DNA from: Panopea generosa
Taxonomy: Eukaryota > Mollusca > Bivalvia > Adapedonta > Hiatellidae
Assembly: GCA_029582155.1 (NCBI GenBank)
Contig: CM055898.1
Span: forward strand, 24,372,839-24,436,838
Direction of reading: 5' to 3'
Length of the DNA stretch: 64,000 nucleotides
Shown here: positions 47,681 through 59,598 of the stretch, piece by piece
Position numbering within the stretch: position 1 is the first letter of the stretch
How the letters are laid out: each line of letters begins with the position of its first letter
Position numbers and translations under genes: made by a program
The notes under the pieces: generated by a model
The model's database searches: none
What the model was told of the DNA's origin: nothing
Seen by the model: only the letters and a program-made list of their open reading frames with translations

Positions 47681-48350
47681 TGTGTGGGTAGGGTCTTGTG
47701 TATGAGTATGGCATGTTTGTTTAGACTTGTTAACATTATGGGTATGACATGGTCCTGTTGGTGTATAACATAGTTGTGTGGGTAGGATCTTGTGTATGAG
47801 TATGGCATGTTTGTTTAGACTTGTTAACATTATGGGTATGACATAATCCTGTTGTTGTATAACGTAGTTGTGTGGTCTTGTGTATGAGTGTGGCATGTTT
47901 GTTTAGACTTGTTAACATTATGGGTATAACATGGTCCTGTTGGTGTATAACATAGTTGTGTGGGCACGATCTTGTGTATGAGTATGGCATGTTTGTTAAG
48001 CCTTGTTAACTTTATGGGTATGACATGGTCCTGTTGGTGAATAACATAGTTGTGTTGTCTTGTGTGGGTAGGATCTTGTGTATGAGTATGGCATGTTCAT
48101 TTAGACTTGTTACATTATGGGTATGACATGGTCGTGTTTGTGTATAACATAGTTGTGTGAGCTTGTGTGGGTAGGGTCTTGTGTATGAGTATGGCATGTT
48201 TGTTTAGACTTGTTAAAATTATGGGTATGACATGGTCCTGTTGGTGTATAACATAGATGTGTGGGATTGTGTGGGTAGGGTCTTATGTATGGGTATGACA
48301 TGGTCCTGTTGGTGTATAACATAGTTGTGTGGACTTGTGTATGGATACTG
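47681..48350 (+). repeat. ~90-105 bp tandem repeat, about 7 copies
   Basis: TGTATGAGTATGGCATGTTT recurs at about 47700, 47792, 47881, 47975, 48079 and 48182, with ATGGGTATGACATGGTCCTG and GGTGTATAACATAGTTGTG between. It directly abuts the 33-bp array. Confidence 0.92.
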
Positions 48351-48408
48351 ATATCCATACTGGTATGCAAGTATGGTTTCAATAAAAAGATTTGTGCATT
48401 CTATCAAT

Positions 48409-50277
48409 TTATTATGCTCTCCCAAAGGGGGTAAGCATATAGTCGCCGCTTCGTTTGTGCGTCCGTCCATCTGTCTGTGCTTCCCCAAGTTCTTGTCCGG
48501 GTTATTTCTTTACAACCTCTTCTTGGCATTTTATGAAACTTGCCAGGATGCATCATTACCAAGTGCAGATGTGTATATTGTCTTTGTAATCTGGTTTGAT
48601 GATTTTTCACAGAGTTATTGACCTTTGATTCTGTTTGTGGCCAAATTCTTGTCGGGGCTATTTCTCTACAATCTCTGGTTGGAATTTCATGAAACTAGCT
48701 AGGATGCATCATTACCAAGTGCAGATGCGCATAATGTCTATGTGTTCCAGTTGGGTGATTTTTCACAGAGTAATGGCCCTTTGATTGAGTCTTACCAAAT
48801 TATTTTTCGCGCTATTTCTATACAAACCCATCATGGAATTTTGTGAAACATGCTAGGATGCATCATTACCAAGTGCAGATGCGCATAATGTCTATGTGTT
48901 CCAGTTGGGTGATTTTTCACGGAGTAATGGCCCTTTGATTGAGTCTTACCAAATTATTTTCCGCGCTATTTCTATACAAACCCAAAATGGAATTTTGTGA
49001 AACATGCTAGGATGCATCATTACCAAGACTTGTGTAGATGCATATAATGTCTATGTGTTCCAGTTCGATGATTTTTCACAGAGTAATGGCCCTTTGATTG
49101 AGTCTTACCAAATTATTTTCCAGGCTATTTCTATACAAATCTAAGCTGGAATTTTGTGAAACATGCTATGATGCATCATTAACAAGACTTGTGTAGATGC
49201 ACATAATGTCAATGTGTTCCAGTTCGATGTTTTTTCACAGAGTTATGGCCCTTTGATTGAGTCTATGACCAAATTGTTTTCTGCGCTGTTTCTTTACAAT
49301 CCCATGTTGGAATTTTGTGAAACATGCTAGGATGCATCATTACCAAGTGCAGATGTGCATATTGTCTTTGTGTTCTGGTTTGATGATTTTTCGCGGAGTT
49401 ATGGCCCTGTTATTCTGTCTGTGACCAATTTATTGTCCGCGCTATTTCTCTACAACCCCATTGTGGAATTTTGTGAAACTTGTTGTCTTTGTGTTCCAGT
49501 TCAATGATTTTCCATGGAGTTATGGCCCTTTGATTGAGTCTGACCAAATTATTTTTCGCGCTATTTCTATACAAACTCATGTTGGAATTTTGTGAAACAT
49601 GTTAGGATGCATCATTACGAAGTGCATATGTACATATTGTCTGTGTGTTCCAGTTCGGTGATTTTTCATGGAGTAATGGCCCTTTGATTGAGTCTGACCA
49701 AATTATTTTCCACGCTATTTCTATACAAACCCATGTTGGAATTTTGTGAAACATGCTAGGATGCATCATTACCAAGTGCAGATGCGCATATTGTCTATGT
49801 GTTCCAGTTCAATGTTTTTTCACAGAGTTATCGCCCTTTGATTGAGTCGGTACCAAGTTATTGTCTGCGCTATTTCTTTACAATCCCATGTTGATATGTT
49901 TGTGTTCCGGTTCGATGATTTTTTCACGGAGTTATGGCCCTTTCATTCATTCTGTGACCAAATTTTTCTAAGCTTTTTTTCTCTACAACCTGCCGTAGGA
50001 ATTTTATAAAACTTTAGGATGCATCATTACCAAGTGGAGTTGTGCATATTGTCGCCATGATGCTATTTCACTACAACCTCTAGTTTTAATTCTGTAAAAC
50101 TAGCTAGGATCTGCACATATTGTCATTTTGTTATGGTTCAATGATTTGCGAATGAGTTCTGTGAAGTGCAGAGCCACATATTGTTCCTGCTATGCAGTTT
50201 TGTATTTTTCAACCAAGTAGCCGGTACAGAGTCAAACACTCACTTGGGGAGCATCCATCGGTTCCACCGATATTTTT
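48409..50277 (+). mobile_element. Large HINE-like element with ~154-bp internal repeats
   Basis: The left end, TTATGCTCTCCC-AAAG-GGGGTAAGCATA, folds as a hairpin, followed by CGTCCGTCCATCTGTC. The right end has GGGGAGCAT (50246-50254), the near complement of ATGCTCTCCC, then a perfect stem-loop ATCGGT-TCC-ACCGAT (50257-50271) and a T-rich end. Inside are about eleven copies of a ~154 bp unit, marked by AGGATGCATCATTACCAAG (48545, 48701, 48855, 49009 and on) and GTTATGGCCCTTTGATTGAG. It shows the complete known plan of a Helentron-derived non-autonomous element. No protein is encoded. Confidence 0.82.
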
Positions 50278-50555
50278 ACTAAGTATTTCAGTATGTACAG
50301 TTTGATATTGCTGTGTTTGATGTTATCCTGCAGTTCTTATAACATTTACCTTTGAACATTGGTATTGTTTTTGTATGTTTTCATTAAACAATATTGGAAT
50401 GCCTCACAGCTCACAGCTATCATTGTTTGTTGTGTTCCTCTTTTATAGATACGAACATTGTTTACTGGAGAAAAGAACGAGGTAAAAATGTAGTCAAACA
50501 CAAGTTACAAACTTAAACAAAACAAATACCATGTAACACAAAACCACATGATATG
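50278..50555. other. Spacer, no feature seen
   Basis: Non-coding sequence between the HINE-like element and the 47-bp array. Confidence 0.4.
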
Positions 50556-50559
50556 TAAC

Positions 50560-52105
50560 ATGCTAACTTCAATAATACAAATGATCAAGTTATAGGCTAA
50601 CGTAGACAAAACTTATTACTTACAAACTTGATCATGTAACAGGCTAACTTAGACACAACTTTTTACTTACAAAGTTGATCATGTTATAGGCTAACATAGA
50701 CAAAAGTTATTACTTACAAAACTGATCATGTAACAGGCTAACATAGACAAAACTTATAACTTACAAAACTGATCATGTAACAGGCTAACATAGACAAAAC
50801 TTATTACTTACAAAACTGATCATGTAACAGGCTAACATAGACAAAACTTATTACTTACAAAATTGATCATGTAACAGGCTAACATAGACAAAATTTATTA
50901 CTTACAAAACTGATCATGTAACAGGCTAGCATATACAAAACTTTTTACTTACAAAGTTAATCTTGTTATAGGCTAACATAGGCAAAAGTTATTACTTACA
51001 AAACTGATCATGTAACAGGCTAACATAGACAAAACTTATTACTTACAAAGTTGATAATGTTATAGGCTAACATAGACAAAACTTATTACTTACAAAGTTG
51101 ATCATGTTATAGGCTAACATAGACAAAAGTTACTACTTACAAAACTGATCATGTAACAGGCTAACATAGACAAAACTTATTACTTACAAAACTGATCAAG
51201 TACCAGGCTAATATAGACAAAACTTATTACTTACAAAGTTGATCATGTTATAGGCTAAGATAGACAAAACTTATTACTTACAAAGTTAATCATGTTATAG
51301 GCTAACATAAACAAATCTTATTACTTACAAAACTTATCATGTGATAGATTCACATAGACAAAACATTTTACTTATAAAATTAATTATGTAACAGGCTAAC
51401 ATAGACAAAACTACTTACTTACAAAGATGATCATGTGACAAGTTAACATAGACAAAACTTATTACTTACAAAACTGATCAAGTCACAGGCTGACATAGAC
51501 AAAATTTATTACTTAAAAAAATTGATCAAGTCACAGGCTACCTGTAACTTAGACAAAACTTATTACTTACAAAACTGATCAAGTCACAGGCTTCATGTAA
51601 CATAGACAAAATTTACTACTCACAAAACTGATCAAGTCACAGGCTAACATAGACAAAACTTATTACTTACAAAACTAATCAAGTCACAGACTGACATAGA
51701 CAAAACTTATTACAGCCAAAATTTATTACTTACAAAACTGATCATGAAACAGGCTAACATAGACAAAACTTCTAACTTACAAAGTTGATCTTGTAACAGG
51801 CTAACATAGACAAAATTTATTACTTACAAAGTTGATCATGTAACAGGCTAATTTAGACAAAATGTGTTAATTAGAAGACTGATCAAGTAACAGGTTAACA
51901 TAGACAAAACTTATTACTTACAAACTTGATCATGTAACAGGTTAACATAGACAAAACTTATTACTTACAAACTTGATCATGTAACAGGCTTACTGAGACA
52001 CTCCTTTTTACTTACAAAAATGGTCTTGTGACAGGCTAACATAGACAAAACTTATTACTTACAAAGTTGATCATGTAGCAGGCTTACATAGACAAAAATC
52101 AATTA
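50560..52105 (+). repeat. 47-bp minisatellite, about 33 copies
   Basis: The core is CAGGCTAACATAGACAAAAC plus TTATTACTTACAAAACTGATC and ATGTAA. ATGTTATAGG and ATGTAACAGG variants alternate through the array. 47 bp is not a multiple of three and, as expected, no long open frame results. Confidence 0.95.
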
Positions 52106-52229
52106 TCCTTGCCTCAGGTGTAAAAAAATTATGATAGAAAAATGTAAAAAAAAATTCTTCTAAAATAAATAATATCTTAAGCTTCCATATTTTCCTGTAG
52201 TATTAGGTTATGATCCACTACAAAATGTG

Positions 52230-53078
52230 TTCTTATTCTGATCCTGGAGTCATATTTGTCCCCATCCGGGAGTCATATTTGTCCCCATCCTGGAGTCATA
52301 TTTGGCCTCAGCCTGGGGTCATATTTATCCCGGTCCTGGAGTCATATTTGGCCCCATCCTACAGTCATATTTGTCCCCATCCTGGAGCATATATGTTCCC
52401 ATCCTGGAGTCATATTTGTCCCCATCCTGGAGTCATATTTGTCCCCATCCTAGAGTCATGTTAGGCCCCATCCTGAGGTCATGTTTGTGCCCGTCCTGGA
52501 GTCATATTTGTCCCCATCCTGGAGTCCTATTTGGCCCCGTCCTGGAGTCATATTTGTCCCTGTCCTGGAGTCATATTTGTCCCAGTCATGGATTCATATT
52601 TGGTCCAATCCTGGAGTCATATTTGGCCCCCGTCCTGGAGTCATATCTGTCCTTGTTCTCGAGTCATATTTGTCCCCATCCTGGAATCATATTTAGCCCT
52701 GTCCTGGAGTCATATTTGGCCCCGTCCTGGAGTCATATTTGGCCCTGTCCTGGAGTCATATTTGGCCCCGTCCTGGAGTCATATTTGTTTTTGTCCTGGA
52801 GTCATATTTGTCCCCATCCTGGAGTCATATTTGTCCCCATCCTGGAGTCATATTTGGCCCGATCTTGTGTCATATTTGTTCTTGTCTTGGAGTCATATTT
52901 GTCCCAGTCCTGGAATCATATTTGGCCCTGTCCTGGAGTCATATTTGTCCTCGTCTTGGAGTAATATTTGTCCCCGTCCTGGAGTCATATTTGGCCCTGT
53001 CCTGGAGTCATATTTGTCCCCGTCCTGGAGTCATATTTGGCCCTGTCCTGGAGTCATATTTGTCCTCGTCCTGTGGTT
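52230..53078 (+). repeat. 24-bp minisatellite, about 35 copies
   Basis: The core is CCTGGAGTCATATTTGTCCC plus CATC. Second-half variants (GTCCCC, GGCCCC, GGCCCT) are mixed. The 8-codon period leaves several plus frames open (up to 220 codons at 52302-52964), which are not genes. Units are very uniform, suggesting recent expansion. Confidence 0.96.
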
Positions 53079-53284
53079 TTAATTCTTGGTGAATCTCATT
53101 TTCAAATATTCATTTGAGGAAAATTATTTCAGCTGGATAGACAGTTTTTTGTTTAATGACCTTCATTAATTTTTATGAAATGTACATCAATTTGAGTCAA
53201 ATACTTTATTCATTCTAATCTTGTGCTTATGGGCTACATGTCTATTAATTGTCAAAAATGTTAGATATACAATCCTGATATAGG

Positions 53285-53525
53285 GGGTTTAATGCCATTT
53301 CTAACACATTTCAGGTTAAACAATCATGGATTATCAATTTTTGTTGGTGGAGGAAGACTTTAGAATGAATCTGAGTAAAACCACCATCCTTCCACAAATA
53401 TTAAACTGGCAAACTCTCTCACATAAAGTTTTTTGAGCAAGCGGGACTCGAACCTACAATCTTAGCCGTGAGAGGTTAGTGGTCTTGAGATGGCGCCTTA
53501 GATACTCGGCTACAGAGGATCCTAT
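53285..53525 (-). repeat. SINE group B, full length, tRNA-Leu(CAA)-like head
   Basis: The minus strand reads GTAGCCGAGTATCTAAGGCG (A box), CCATCTCAAGACC (anticodon-like CAA), a long variable arm, GTAGGTTCGAGTCCCGC (B box), then CTTTATGTGAGAGAGTTTGC, GGAAGGATGGTGGTTTTACT, TCTTCCTCCACCAAC and GTTAGAAATGGCATTAAACC. The head resembles tRNA-Leu(CAA), with its long variable arm. This is the clearest copy of the group in the window. Confidence 0.88.
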
Positions 53526-54919
53526 GCAATCATGTTTTTCATGTTCTGGGCTCATGGCATTTCACAAAATAACTTAAACTATTGCTGTAAGTCAGTTTGA
53601 CAGTTTCTTCGTTGTCTGATCAAATTTTTTATCAACATTTAAAATGATTGTATTTTCAGAAAAAAAAGTCATTTTCTGCATGATTTGTGATAATTTTGAT
53701 TTAACTTTGGGTTCATTTGGATGAATATTAAACATTTTATAAATTTTTGTTGGTTTACGTTTAAGCACCAGGTGGATATTATCTCCTATTAAGGCTCTTG
53801 TTGGAAATACCAGAACTTGTGTTGGGTGTTAAGCATTTTACGATTCTGTTATTGCATTTGTTTAACATTCATGTAATCTATTTTCTAAATACTGCAGTAG
53901 ATGCTGGCATGCTTTAAACCTCTAAAAAGGTCACCTGGTTCATAATGCAGTGAACATTTATAACAACTGGCAAAATTAGAGTGATAAACAAAAAAATGAA
54001 ATTGAACAATCATTTTTGTCTGTGATTGTTTTGATAGTGAAAACTGCATGGCATGTAATATTTATTTTCTCTCAGAAATCTAATTTAGTTTTGACTAATT
54101 CTGTTTTGATACCCAGAACTCCTGTTTCAAGAATATAATTCCATCGCATGGAATTAACTTGATCGCAATACTTTACGTGACGAGACAATTCCTCTGCCTG
54201 TTTGCAAGCAGACGAACATTGGAATGTCAATATTGTGATGAATGTAGATCTTGTATTTCATTGGAATAAAAAAACTTCAGTGAATACTGCAGGGACGTAC
54301 TGTTGCTGATGTAGAACTTTTATGAAATCCAATGAATTGGTGTCTCTTAATTGAACATGATTGACTTGTAACAATACACTCGGGTTTTGTTCTTTTATCA
54401 CATTAATGATAAAACAGAACAATTCAGTTCCATCAGCGCAAATTAACAGAGAAATTCTGAAGATATTTCTTGACATATAATGTTTTAGGGATCTGGACTA
54501 TTATGATTTTACCATAGTCATTTTATAAGAAGCTTGGGTATATTAGATTTACTAAAACATCACAATTTAAGTCATTCCAGGGCGGCCGTTCAATGGAGGC
54601 CAGTCAACTTTCTGATAAGTATAAACCAATACCAAATTTTTAACAACAAACATAAATTCACCATATATAATCATCAATTACAGATACATGCTTAAAAAAT
54701 GAAAAAAAAAATCCTGGACAAGTTTATATTTCTGAAGTGATATTAAATGATATTAATGTGCTTTTTCATTAACAAAAATTGATATTGGGTTGTTAAAAGA
54801 AACATCAATTTTCAGAAAAAATTATAGGAAATACTTTTTCTTAGCTTTAATTTTTGATAAAATAATCTCATAGGGCATAATGGGTGTCTGTTAGATTATT
54901 TAAATTTATAAGGCAGTGA
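53526..54919. other. No gene seen
   Basis: AT-rich sequence. A 72-codon minus frame (54258-54476) has no recognised domain. Confidence 0.4.
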
Positions 54920-55240
54920 TCAAGTGTATAGAGGGTGGGTCAGTTACCCCAGATGTTGTAGGTTCGATCTTTAGTTCAGCCATATAGCTCTCATAAAAAA
55001 TACATAGTATTTGTGGTTCTACCCAGGAAGTGGTATTGACCTGTTTTTATGGCCTTGACCTGTCTGTTGGTCCTTTATAATTTGCCAGTACTCTTTAACT
55101 GCAGTAAGATGGGATGTGCTCAAGTATTGGTTAACCTTTCAGGATCCCCGGAAACAGTGGTTAGGTTAACTGATCGTCTGTTAGCCCTTGACTGCAAAAA
55201 AATGACGCTTGATATCTAATCAATCAATCAATTAACTGCA
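54920..55240 (+). repeat. tRNA-derived SINE group A, longer variant
   Basis: B-box-like GTAGGTTCGATCTTTAG near 54957 is followed by GGTTCTACCCAGGAAGTGG, then the group A tail GTGCTCAAGTATTGGTTAAC, GGATCCCCGGAAACAG, GGTTAACTGATCG and AATCAATCAATCAATTA. The middle segment is shared with 20985-21130, so this copy combines group A tail with another body. Confidence 0.75.
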
Positions 55241-56769
55241 GTAAATCTGGAAACTCTCAGATATATCTCATGATTTCTGGTTGGTTCTTAAAGTGGCATA
55301 ACCAGTATTTGAAGATATTTTTTTTATGAATGACAAACATTTTTGTGAATTCTTAGGGCCTTTGGTGCATTTCTAACAGCCAATACTGCTATTAAACATA
55401 AAGAAATCGCATTTTAAATCTAAATTTACTGGTCACTAGTTCTAATAATATTATGCAAACACTGACGGAAAATATCATAAAACTTCCTATTCAATCGTAA
55501 ATTCTCAGCCATTTCCACCATCCTTTAGAATTATACCGTTTTCTAGATATCGCCCCATTGATGCAAAAGGGTACCAAGTGCTTTCTTATTTCATTTACAC
55601 TTGGTACCATATTGCACTAATTGGACAATATGTGCAAAAATTTAAATTCAAATATGGACAAATATTTTTTTTCCATTTTGTTGGAACATAATTTTATTGA
55701 ATATGAGAAGCCATTTATGGAGTAATGTAGGGAAAAAAAAAGCGTCGCTTAAACTGGAAAATTGATACCTGTCATGGATTCGAAACCCGATGGGGGGGTT
55801 TATCCATGATATATGTATATGATCACAGTACCTTTGAACATTTGGATATTTCTGGGCATCATTGAACTAAAAAGGTAAAAAGTAATGGATCTTAAACATA
55901 GATAGAGATGTTTTATTGTAAAATTGTTGATCTAAGGCCCTCTGTCTGAATTTGTTATGAAATATGGGTATAATAGGGAGCAGAATAAAACTTGATTTGG
56001 TCCAGAATGCAATTCATTTTGAACAAACAGGAAGTGAGCATCTTATTTATTAACCTTGTGTCTATTTCACAAAATAAAGTGTCAAAGGTCATGAAAATTT
56101 GATTAGTGTTCCATTAGCATCATCATATGAACTTTCGTAAGTATTAAATAGAATGAAATACATTTTACATTTCACACAAACTTAATTCATGATTATCATT
56201 TTATTTGTGTTAAGGAAATTCTTCTACTTGTGTCTATAAGTAAATCTCAGGTCCCAACAACATTGTGTAAGTAAGATTTCTATTTAAATATAACGGGTCC
56301 TTCATTGCCTAGTGCTCTCAGACACTGAGTGGTCTAAAGGTCTTGAGAATTACCTCCCTTACATGAAGCTAGCAGGATTCTTACACCCAAGAAATTAGAG
56401 CTGTGTAAAGCGGTTGGGCAATTTTTTTGTTGAAAATGCATAAAATGTCATATTTCTTTGTGTATATGGGAACATTGGAACATTTTCATGATTTCTGCCA
56501 AGTTTGGCTGACATTGGGAACTGTTGACGAAGCTATAACAGAGTAAAGATGCGTAGTGATACACTGCAACAAATGGGGAAAATGAAGGTGTGCTATCAAA
56601 CCATCGAAATTGTGAAAAAGCAACCTGGTCAACCCCATTTGTTTTTCTGCATATTTGGACCAACAGAGGACTATCTATGGGAACAAGGCACTTTTAGAAC
56701 CATTGGTCATGTATTCAGTGTTCCAGAAGTGCTCTATATGCAGAACAGTACAAAATTACTTGTGTGAGA
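55241..56769. other. No gene supported
   Basis: Two overlapping frames (56549-56767 plus and 56448-56663 minus) have fairly normal composition but no motif I can name. AG/GT sites occur by chance nearby. Everything else is AT-rich. Confidence 0.35.
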
Positions 56770-56985
56770 TGTAAAGTGCTGTTGTCCAATGTCCACTTAT
56801 CCTCTCATCTCTGAGGTTGTGGGTTCAAGTCAAATATCTTTGTAAGAAAGTTTGGCAGTTACTTGCGGTAGGATGCAGGTTGTACTGAAGACTAATTCTT
56901 ACATCTTCCTCCTCCAACACTCGAATAAAACAGTAAAAGTATACCCCTCATGTGTGCATTATAGCATTAATCTCATTAAAAAAAT
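56770..56985 (+). repeat. SINE group B
   Basis: B-box-like GTGGGTTCAAGTCAAAT, then TTTGTAAGAAAGTTTGGCAG, TTACTTGCGGTAGGATGCAG, CTTCCTCCTCCAACACTCG and AATAAAACAG follow the group B order. Confidence 0.75.
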
Positions 56986-57505
56986 ATCATTCAAACTTTA
57001 TTTTAAAAAAAATGAGCAAAGAAAACTTAACAATATAACAAAAGCTACAACAACAACAATGCTGATAGGAACATCATTCTGCAGATATAATACATGAATA
57101 ACAACAGTAATAAAACATAATTTCTGTTCATTTGTTGGTTGAAGATTTATTCATGTTCCATTTCAAGTTTTTAGTTTAATGTATGTTATTCACATAGAAG
57201 GGGTCATAGTTGCTGTTGCTGTCATGTCAGCCATTCCTGATGTCTTAGATGAATTGTCTTAGACGAATTAAATGTCTTGAAACAAGTTTCAAAGAAAAAT
57301 CCCGACAATGATGACAGATTTTTACTTGACTCTGCTTCTGAAAATTAATTTTTTGTGTATGAAATTGAAGTTCCCAAGTTTGTTCATGATTTGCAGACCT
57401 TTAATTCTATTTTTTTTTATAAAAGGGGCATTACTCTGGTAAATGGTTAAATGTATGCGATTGCCTACATTTGATATTGTGGTTATTTGGGATGAAAAGT
57501 GTAAC
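56986..57505. other. No feature seen
   Basis: AT-rich non-coding sequence. Confidence 0.4.
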
Positions 57506-57683
57506 ACAGCAAAACCTGTGTAAGCGGTTTCCTATTCAGCAGTCACTTGTCTTAAACAACCACAATTGTTATTTCCCATTTCTATGCTTTTAGAGCAAAT
57601 TAACCTGTATTAAGCAACAACCTGTCTTAAAATGTCACTTTTGCTCCTTCCCATGACTGGCTGCTTAAGGCAGGTTTGACTGT
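57506..57683. mobile_element. Small MITE-like element with imperfect terminal inverted repeats
   Basis: The left end ACAGCAAAACCTGTGTAAGC and the reversed right end ACAGTCAAACCTGCCTTAAG match at most positions. The interior is rich in TTAA and CCTGTCTTAA motifs. A target duplication is not clear. The CAGGT/CTTAA motifs recall the degenerate copies at 20220-20640. Confidence 0.6.
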
Positions 57684-57911
57684 ATATTTCAGTAGATTTC
57701 ATCAGTTTTGTTAAGATTTAAGGTCATATTTTCTTGGCATGACACCACTATTTTTACAATACAAAAGTTATCTCTTTTTTCATGTGGTTATTATGATCTT
57801 TAATTCAATGATTGATTATTGATTGATATATGCATATTTTCATGAAAAAATAAATTTCAGTTTGTCATATGTCTCTGTAACAAAACATGGTCAAAATTGT
57901 TGGCACCTACC

Positions 57912-58135
57912 AGGGTCCTCTTTGGCCAAGTGGTCTAAGGCGCTGTCTTAAGATCACTTACATCTCACCGCTAAGATTAATTTGAGGTTCAAGTGCCGCT
58001 CCCACCAAAAACTTTATGTAAGAAAGTTTACCAGTTACTTGCGGAAGGACAGTCCAGGTTTCACTCAGATTCATTCGGATAAAACTGGATATGCCATATA
58101 TAAATTGAAATGTGTTGAAAATGGTGATAAATCCC
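57912..58135 (+). repeat. SINE group B, tRNA-Leu-like head
   Basis: GGCCAAGTGGTCTAAGGCGC (A box), TAAGATCACTTACATCTCAC, GAGGTTCAAGTGCCGC (B box), then AACTTTATGTAAGAAAG, TTACTTGCGGAAGGACAG, CTCAGATTCATTCGG, ATAAAACTGGATATGCC and GTTGAAAATGGTGATAAATC. Confidence 0.87.
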
Positions 58136-58181
58136 TTTAAAAAAAAATTTGAAAAAAGATGTTGGTACACCTTGAAAGTTT

Positions 58182-58440
58182 TAGCTCACCTCTCACTAAG
58201 GCCAAAGGCTATTTTAATTGCTACATTCCAATTCAATGATTGTCATTGATTGTCTGTCCAAACATAAACATTTTGTTTGTATTCACTTTAGCACCTAATA
58301 TTTCATTGTATTTTTGACCTTACTGATTTCATAGTTATTGTGATATGATGTGTTCTTGAAGTGGCCATTATTGGGTATTCATGGTCTCCTGAATCATAAA
58401 TGTTGTGTCACTTGGCCTTCAATGTTCTCTAGCACTTAGT
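58182..58440 (+). mobile_element. Possible 5' part of a HINE-like element
   Basis: TTTAGCTCACCTCTCACTAA, GGCCAAAGGC and GATTGTCTGTCC resemble the left ends of the HINE-like elements (TTAGCTCACC at 60192). No matching 3' subterminal repeat or stem-loop is found downstream. The right limit is arbitrary. Confidence 0.35.
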
Positions 58441-58541
58441 AACATTTTTTTTAAGATTTTCAATAAAAAAAAACTAGGCTGTACACATCTATTATGCAAC
58501 AACACGGTCAGATAAATCTTAGTAATACTTAGTGTTTATGA

Positions 58542-58622
58542 AGTAAAAATTTAACAATTAAGAAACCCCAAAAGAGTGACTGCAGGGAGCAACCTGGGTT
58601 TCTTATTTGTTAATTTTTTACT
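58542..58622. repeat. 27-bp near-perfect hairpin
   Basis: AGTAAAAATTTAACAATTAA plus GAAACCC (58542-58568) is complementary to GGGTTTCTTATTTGTTAATT plus TTTTACT (58596-58622), with a 27-nt loop. Pairing seems to extend weakly outward by another 15 bases. It may be a snap-back MITE core or a small hairpin RNA source. Nothing shows transcription. Confidence 0.7.
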
Positions 58623-59371
58623 TAATGGAAACTTACTGGCTTTGTGTTAAACATCATTTAACTGACAATTTATCTAACTCTGGGCGGAGCTACAATGAAA
58701 GCTGAGATGATTGATGTTTGAAAGTCCGTCCGTTGCTAGGGCTGTCTCTAAGCATAGCTTGCACAGGCTTTGTAGTTTGTATATGACTCGTTCAGAATTG
58801 AAAAAGGGAGGAGTCTGTGCAATGTCATCAGGCATGTGTGGTGATAATCTTAATCTTCTTAATAATCAGATGATTTTGTAGGCTGGTTTAACAAATAAAA
58901 GTGACAAAATTTTGAAAAATGAAGCGATTCCATTGGTTGTCCAATGAGGTTAAACACTAATCAGGTAAATTGGTCAATGATCTTTAAATTTTATGTAACT
59001 TCATGTACTGAAATGATTTAACAATTGTTGTACTAAAATATACTCCCAATTTTGCTACTTTAATTTTTAAGTTTTAGCAAAAAGGGAATCTTAAATATAT
59101 GTGCACTATTTGGGGTCATCACAACACTGGCCTTATTGTTATCATATTAAGTGAAATAATTGTATGGGGTTTAGCATTGCTTTCAACAATTTTTCAGTCA
59201 TATCACAACAGCGTCTATTTAAGGCACTATTCTTGAGTATCATTCTGCTGACACATGGTATGATAACCCCACCCAGTCACATTATACTGACACAAGGCCG
59301 ACCGGACCTAAGAACTATCCTCTAAATGCTAAGCGATAAGCAAGGAAGCTTCTAGTAACATTTTTTCAAGT
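58623..59371. other. No feature seen
   Basis: AT-rich non-coding sequence. Confidence 0.4.
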
Positions 59372-59455
59372 CTTGGGTATGACTGTGTGGATTGAATCCA
59401 CAACCTTCCCCATGCAAGGCAGATTCTCTACCACTAGACCACCACTGTGGTAGTT
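59372..59455 (-). repeat. tRNA-Ala-like SINE head (group C)
   Basis: The minus strand reads GTGGTCTAGTGGTAGAG (A box) and CTGCCTTGCATGGGG (anticodon region with TGC, Ala-like). A perfect T arm follows: TGTGG-ATTCAAT-CCACA. There is no paired acceptor stem, so it is a SINE head and not a working tRNA. Confidence 0.65.
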
Positions 59456-59598
59456 ATATAATAAATAAACAAAACGAAATAAACAACTTCATGACATTAA
59501 CAAATTATGCCATGATTAAATGTCTTGTGTTGTCAAAAATCACATACATGATTGTGTCTTCCCTATCTCGGATGATTGTCACCTTCATTAAATTTTAA

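Noticed and set aside
52302-52964. 220-codon and overlapping open frames
   Set aside because: 24-bp units are eight codons, so several frames remain open together; not coding.
53440-53525. tRNA-Leu gene on the minus strand
   Set aside because: It continues into the shared SINE body and lacks a matching acceptor stem.
56448-56767. Coding exon on either strand
   Set aside because: Both strands are open for about 70 codons with no known motif; splice sites are not convincing.
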